This document shows positions 6,224 to 9,179 of a stretch of 9,179 nucleotides of DNA, piece after piece. How positions within the stretch are numbered: position 1 is the first letter of the stretch; the number at the start of each line of letters is the position of its first letter. The position numbers were made by a program, and so were the translations under genes. Origin of the DNA: Bacteroidota bacterium. GTDB lineage: Bacteria; Bacteroidota; Kryptoniia; Kryptoniales; JAKASW01. The stretch spans positions 1 to 9,179 of the forward strand of contig JAJYOS010000200.1 of assembly GCA_021796055.1 (NCBI GenBank), written 5' to 3'. Below the pieces are notes generated by a model. The model saw nothing but the letters and a program-made list of their open reading frames with translations, was not told the origin of the DNA and made no database searches.

Positions 6224-8848
6224 ATGAACCACTTTGGTAAAAGAGAACCGGGGCGCTCACCCTGGTTTACATTGAGCGCCATTCTAATGCTGTTTCTCAT
6301 ATTGGGGACGGCCTCGGCGCGGTCCTCGAGTTCGATCAAATCGATCCTGAGCCCGAATGGAAGTATCAGGTCGGGAGTTACATCCGGCAGTTTCGATGCT
6401 CGTGGATACAGTATGGTCACGACAAAGAACGGTACGCCGAGGTTCCTGAAGACCTCAAGCGTGCCGGGTGACGGGGACTGGGATCCGTCATTTACCGTGG
6501 CCGGAGTCGGCGGCTCCGCTTACGTTGTCGCCAACAGCGGCAACATGTTATATGTGGGCGGCTCATTCGGAAGCGCCGGCAACGTGGTGCTTAATAACAT
6601 CGCGAAATACAACATCAACACGAATACGTGGTCAGCCCTCGATTCGACAAGTTCCGACCTCGGTACAAACGGACCCGTATTCTCGATCTTAGTTAACGGA
6701 TCCGATGTGTTCATAGGCGGGGCCTTCACGGATGCCGGTGGCGTGGCGGCTAACAACATCGTCGATTACAACTCATCGACCGGTCAATGGTCAACTCTCG
6801 GCTCGGGAACATCAAACGGGGTCGACAACCAGGTCAACTGCATGTTGTACTTCGGCGGGAACCTGTATGTCGCCGGCGATTTTGGAAACGCAGGCGGCAA
6901 TGCTGCGAGCTACATTGCAAAATGGAATCCGGGAACTTCGACCTGGTCAGCCCTGGGAGCAGGCGTCGATAATACTGTGATTACAATGGCAGTGTACAAC
7001 AGCCAGCTTTATGCGGGAGGATCTTTCCTAAATGCAGGAGGCAGCCCTGCTAATTATATAGCAAGCTGGAACGGAACAAACTGGAGCACCGTCGGCACAT
7101 CGGCGACCGATCTAAATGGACCTGTAAACGCTATCGCGCCATATGCAAATGGTATTTACCTGGGGGGCGGCTTCACCACAGCCGGAACATCAACAGTAAA
7201 TGGCATGACGCGCTGGGACGGAACTTCCTGGCATGCGGTCGGACCAGGTGTGAACGGAAGCGTTAGTAGCCTCCTCTGGTCCGGAAGTGAACTATACGTC
7301 TTGGGTTACTTCACGGCCGCCGGTCTCATTACAGTGAACTATATCGCGACCGTCGACACCCTCACGGACGTTTGGTCACAATTGGGAACGGGCACAACAG
7401 TCGGAACCAACTCCATTGTGTACGGTGGTGATTTAGTGAACGGCGTCTTGTACACAGCTGGCTACTTCACCATTGCGGGAGGAGTGAATGCGTTCGGAAT
7501 AGCCGCATGGAACGGGACAACATGGGCTTCGTTGGGCGGGACCACAAATGTCCCGGGCGGAAATGTCTTTGCGCTTGCCATCAACGGTTCCACAATCTAT
7601 GTTGGCGGCCGCTTCCAGACTGCCGGGCCTGTTCTCGCAAACAACATCGCTTCTTACAACACATCGACCCATTCCTGGGCGGCATTAGGTTCGGCCACCT
7701 CGAACGGCGTTGACAATACCGTCTACGCCATTACCGTGCTGGGCGGCAACGTATACGTTGGCGGCGCTTTTGCCAATGCGGGCGGGAGTCCCGCAAAACA
7801 TGTCGCGATGTGGAACGGGACCGTTTGGAGCACTCTCGGGACTAGCCCGAGTGACGGCGTCAACAACGCAGTTTTTGCGCTGAGCTCATTCGGGGCAGAT
7901 TTATACGTCGGTGGAAGCTTCACCTCCTTAGGATCCGGCAGCTCCGCCAGATACATCGCGAAGTGGAACGGTACTTCATGGTCCGCACTCGGCACCGGAA
8001 CCAACGGTACCAATAATGTGGTCTACGCCATCGCCGCAGGTACCAGTCAGATATACGCAGGCGGTGCGTTTACGACGGCGGGAGGATCTGCCGTCTCTCA
8101 TATTGCGTCCTGGAATGGCGTCAATTGGTCCGCTTTGGGTAATCCAAACGGCGTGAGCGGTAACGTTGAGGCACTTTATGCCGTCAACGACACCGTGTAC
8201 GTAGGAGGCAACTTCACCTCCGCGGGCGGGAATTCTGCCAATTACGTCGCGAAATGGAACACCCATCAGTGGACTCCACTTGCTGCCGGCGTGAACGGCC
8301 CGGTTTACGCTATAACCGGTTCCGGAACTAACCTGTACATCGGAGGCAATTTCACAACAAGTGGACTGGTGAACGCCTACGACGTGATCGAGTGGAGCAC
8401 TGCCGACAGCTCATTTACTACACTCGGGAGCGGGACAAACACAACGGTCAGGTGCATAGTCGCAATGGACAGCGACAACACTTACTACGGTGGTCTTTTC
8501 AGCACCGCAGGGGACAAACCGTCGTATCGGTTTGCGCATTACAGCCCGACCCTCACGGCCGTTAACGAGCAGCCCGGTATTCCGCAGTCGTTCGAGCTTA
8601 TGCAGAACTATCCCAACCCGTTCAACCCGACAACGGTTATCAGCTATCAGCTTGCAAATGTCGGACATGTCACATTGAAAGTGTACGACATCCTCGGCAG
8701 ACAGGTGGCAACGCTGGTAGATGGTGTGCAGTCTCCGGGATTACACAACGTGGTGTTCGACGGCTCAAAGTTCGCAAGCGGTGTGTACCTCTACAGGATA
8801 CAGAATGGGAACTACACCCGGACTATGAAGATGGTGCTGGTGAAGTAA
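6224..8848 (+). CDS. T9SS-secreted 14-repeat (2x7 propeller) protein, copy B
   Basis: The protein has 874 residues and starts at ATG 6224 behind AGGAGGAA. Residues 1-32 form a signal peptide (hydrophobic core 17-28, cleavage near ASA/RS). Residues 33-95 match the copy A N-terminal region (I-L-S-P-N-G-S, G-S-F-D-A-R-G-Y-S-M, W-D-P-S-F, G-V-G-G). Fourteen repeats start at about 109, 162, 214, 262, 311, 357, 409, 458, 510, 560, 610, 658, 704 and 753. Residues 790-874 are the T9SS type A sorting domain (QNYPNPFNP, V-Y-D-I-L-G-R-Q-V, A-S-G-V-Y-L-Y-R, ending M-K-M-V-L-V-K). Copy A and B agree best at the N-terminus, repeats 1, 7 and 14, and the sorting domain; middle repeats have drifted. Export by Sec and T9SS is expected; the function is unknown and could differ from copy A in ligand. 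Confidence 0.92.
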   Translation: MNHFGKREPGRSPWFTLSAILMLFLILGTASARSSSSIKSILSPNGSIRSGVTSGSFDARGYSMVTTKNGTPRFLKTSSVPGDGDWDPSFTVAGVGGSAYVVANSGNMLYVGGSFGSAGNVVLNNIAKYNINTNTWSALDSTSSDLGTNGPVFSILVNGSDVFIGGAFTDAGGVAANNIVDYNSSTGQWSTLGSGTSNGVDNQVNCMLYFGGNLYVAGDFGNAGGNAASYIAKWNPGTSTWSALGAGVDNTVITMAVYNSQLYAGGSFLNAGGSPANYIASWNGTNWSTVGTSATDLNGPVNAIAPYANGIYLGGGFTTAGTSTVNGMTRWDGTSWHAVGPGVNGSVSSLLWSGSELYVLGYFTAAGLITVNYIATVDTLTDVWSQLGTGTTVGTNSIVYGGDLVNGVLYTAGYFTIAGGVNAFGIAAWNGTTWASLGGTTNVPGGNVFALAINGSTIYVGGRFQTAGPVLANNIASYNTSTHSWAALGSATSNGVDNTVYAITVLGGNVYVGGAFANAGGSPAKHVAMWNGTVWSTLGTSPSDGVNNAVFALSSFGADLYVGGSFTSLGSGSSARYIAKWNGTSWSALGTGTNGTNNVVYAIAAGTSQIYAGGAFTTAGGSAVSHIASWNGVNWSALGNPNGVSGNVEALYAVNDTVYVGGNFTSAGGNSANYVAKWNTHQWTPLAAGVNGPVYAITGSGTNLYIGGNFTTSGLVNAYDVIEWSTADSSFTTLGSGTNTTVRCIVAMDSDNTYYGGLFSTAGDKPSYRFAHYSPTLTAVNEQPGIPQSFELMQNYPNPFNPTTVISYQLANVGHVTLKVYDILGRQVATLVDGVQSPGLHNVVFDGSKFASGVYLYRIQNGNYTRTMKMVLVK
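6548..8539 (+). repeat. Fourteen ~49-residue repeats in copy B
   Basis: Repeat spacing is 46-53 residues. The 7+7 order is visible but weaker than in copy A: repeats 6 and 13 both carry F-T-x-x-G-L and a D/S-T-x-x-D-x linker in place of the usual N-G turn, and repeats 4 and 11 share Y-A-G-G-x-F and Y/H-I-A-S-W-N-G with N-W-S. Repeat 14 is truncated into the linker before the sorting domain (D-K-P-S-Y-R-F), as in copy A (G-K-P-S-Y-R-F). Confidence 0.75.
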
Positions 8849-8876
8849 ACCTCTGAACCTCAGACTGTCAAATTGG

Positions 8877-8911
8877 AAGGCGGCATTCGGAAGATGCCGC
8901 CTTTTATTTTT
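8877..8911 (+). terminator. Intrinsic terminator of copy B
   Basis: AAGGCGGCAT (8877-8886) pairs perfectly with ATGCCGCCTT (8894-8903) around a 7-nt loop, followed by a T-rich tail (TTTTATTTTT, 8902-8911). It lies 28 bp after the copy B stop and 14 bp from the stop of the convergent receptor gene. The opposite side has only a very short T-run, so its use as a terminator for the receptor gene is less certain. Confidence 0.92.
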
Positions 8912-8925
8912 GCGCAAACCTCGAA

Positions 8926-9179
8926 CTACCTCAGGTCTGTACGTACTCCCGCATTTATCACTCTGCCTTCAAGCGGCGCCCGGATGTGGCTGAATTGCGG
9001 ATTAACCTCCGGCCCGGAAAAGATGGGCGAGTAATTAGCCTGCTTGTAATTGAACAGATTTTCCGCGGCTATGAAGAATGTAAAATGATGAACGGTCTTT
9101 TCAAGAAGAAAATCCATAACCCAGTATGCGGGCGATCTCGTTCCATCATGCACATGCCGCGGCCCTGTACACCGAAGCT
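8926..9179 (-). CDS. TonB-dependent receptor, C-terminal end (partial)
   Basis: The minus-strand frame is open from the right window edge to TAG at 8926-8928, giving about 84 residues. The segment A-E-N-L-F-N-Y-K-Q followed by S-P-I, N-P-x-F and a closing G-R-V-I-N-A-G-V-R strand is the typical end of TonB-dependent outer-membrane receptors of Bacteroidota and relatives, where the last beta-strands close the 22-stranded barrel. Such receptors import siderophores, cobalamin, metals or glycans using TonB energy; the substrate cannot be told from this end. The usual terminal aromatic residue is absent (the protein ends T-D-L-R), which is unusual. The gene is convergent with copy B. Confidence 0.8.
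   Translation of the reverse strand, partial: LRCTGPRHVHDGTRSPAYWVMDFLLEKTVHHFTFFIAAENLFNYKQANYSPIFSGPEVNPQFSHIRAPLEGRVINAGVRTDLR

Larger units (their letters stand above)
5805..8911 (+). repeat. Tandem transcription-unit duplication, copy B
   Basis: This is the second copy of the unit at 2612-5690, in direct orientation: palindrome, leader, 14-repeat secreted-protein gene, terminator. Divergence in the leader and in many repeats shows that the duplication is not recent. Confidence 0.7.

Noticed and set aside
3344..8539. Regular ~150-bp periodicity as a CRISPR or satellite array
   Set aside because: The period corresponds to ~49-codon protein repeats, with variation typical of coding sequence and no short identical repeats with unique spacers.

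Overview
The window reads as chromosomal DNA of a Bacteroidota/Ignavibacteriota-type (FCB group) bacterium. The best evidence is two large secreted proteins that end in a type IX secretion system (T9SS) type A sorting domain with the QNYPNPFNP signature typical of Ignavibacteria and relatives, plus the C-terminal end of a TonB-dependent outer-membrane receptor. Base composition is moderate and even, and no insertion sequence, integrase, tRNA, rRNA or CRISPR array was recognised. The genus cannot be told from this sequence.

Left part (1-2476), ordinary small genes: a 5'-truncated pirin (1-795, +); a secreted DUF2914 protein (953-1357, +) followed by a strong hairpin terminator (1438-1483); a DUF72/YecE-family gene (1505-2248, +) that is homologous along its whole length but broken by two in-frame stop codons; and, convergent with it, a 72-residue DUF1858 protein with a CxxC motif (2258-2476, -).

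Right part (about 2612-8911), a tandem duplication of a whole transcription unit. Each copy has, in the same order: a TGTGAC-N4-GTCA palindrome of CRP/FNR type about 400 bp before the start codon; a long non-coding leader with several short collinear matches; a strong Shine-Dalgarno; a signal peptide; a shared N-terminal region; 14 repeats of about 49 residues (Y-x-G-G-x-F-x-x-A-G, then x-I-A-x-W-[ND], then W-[ST]-x-L-G); a T9SS sorting domain; and a nearly identical intrinsic terminator. In copy A (3017-5629) repeat n matches repeat n+7, so the 14 repeats most simply form two seven-bladed beta-propellers. Copy B (6224-8848) has the same count and layout. The repeats resemble those of the fungal cell-surface protein Rax2. 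Both proteins should be exported through Sec, cross the outer membrane by T9SS, and be surface-anchored or released; the ligand is unknown.

The window ends in the C-terminus of a TonB-dependent receptor on the minus strand (8926-9179), convergent with copy B. The most unusual points are the duplicated 2x7-blade secreted proteins with their shared long regulatory leaders, and the DUF72 gene in which two stop codons are the only visible damage.
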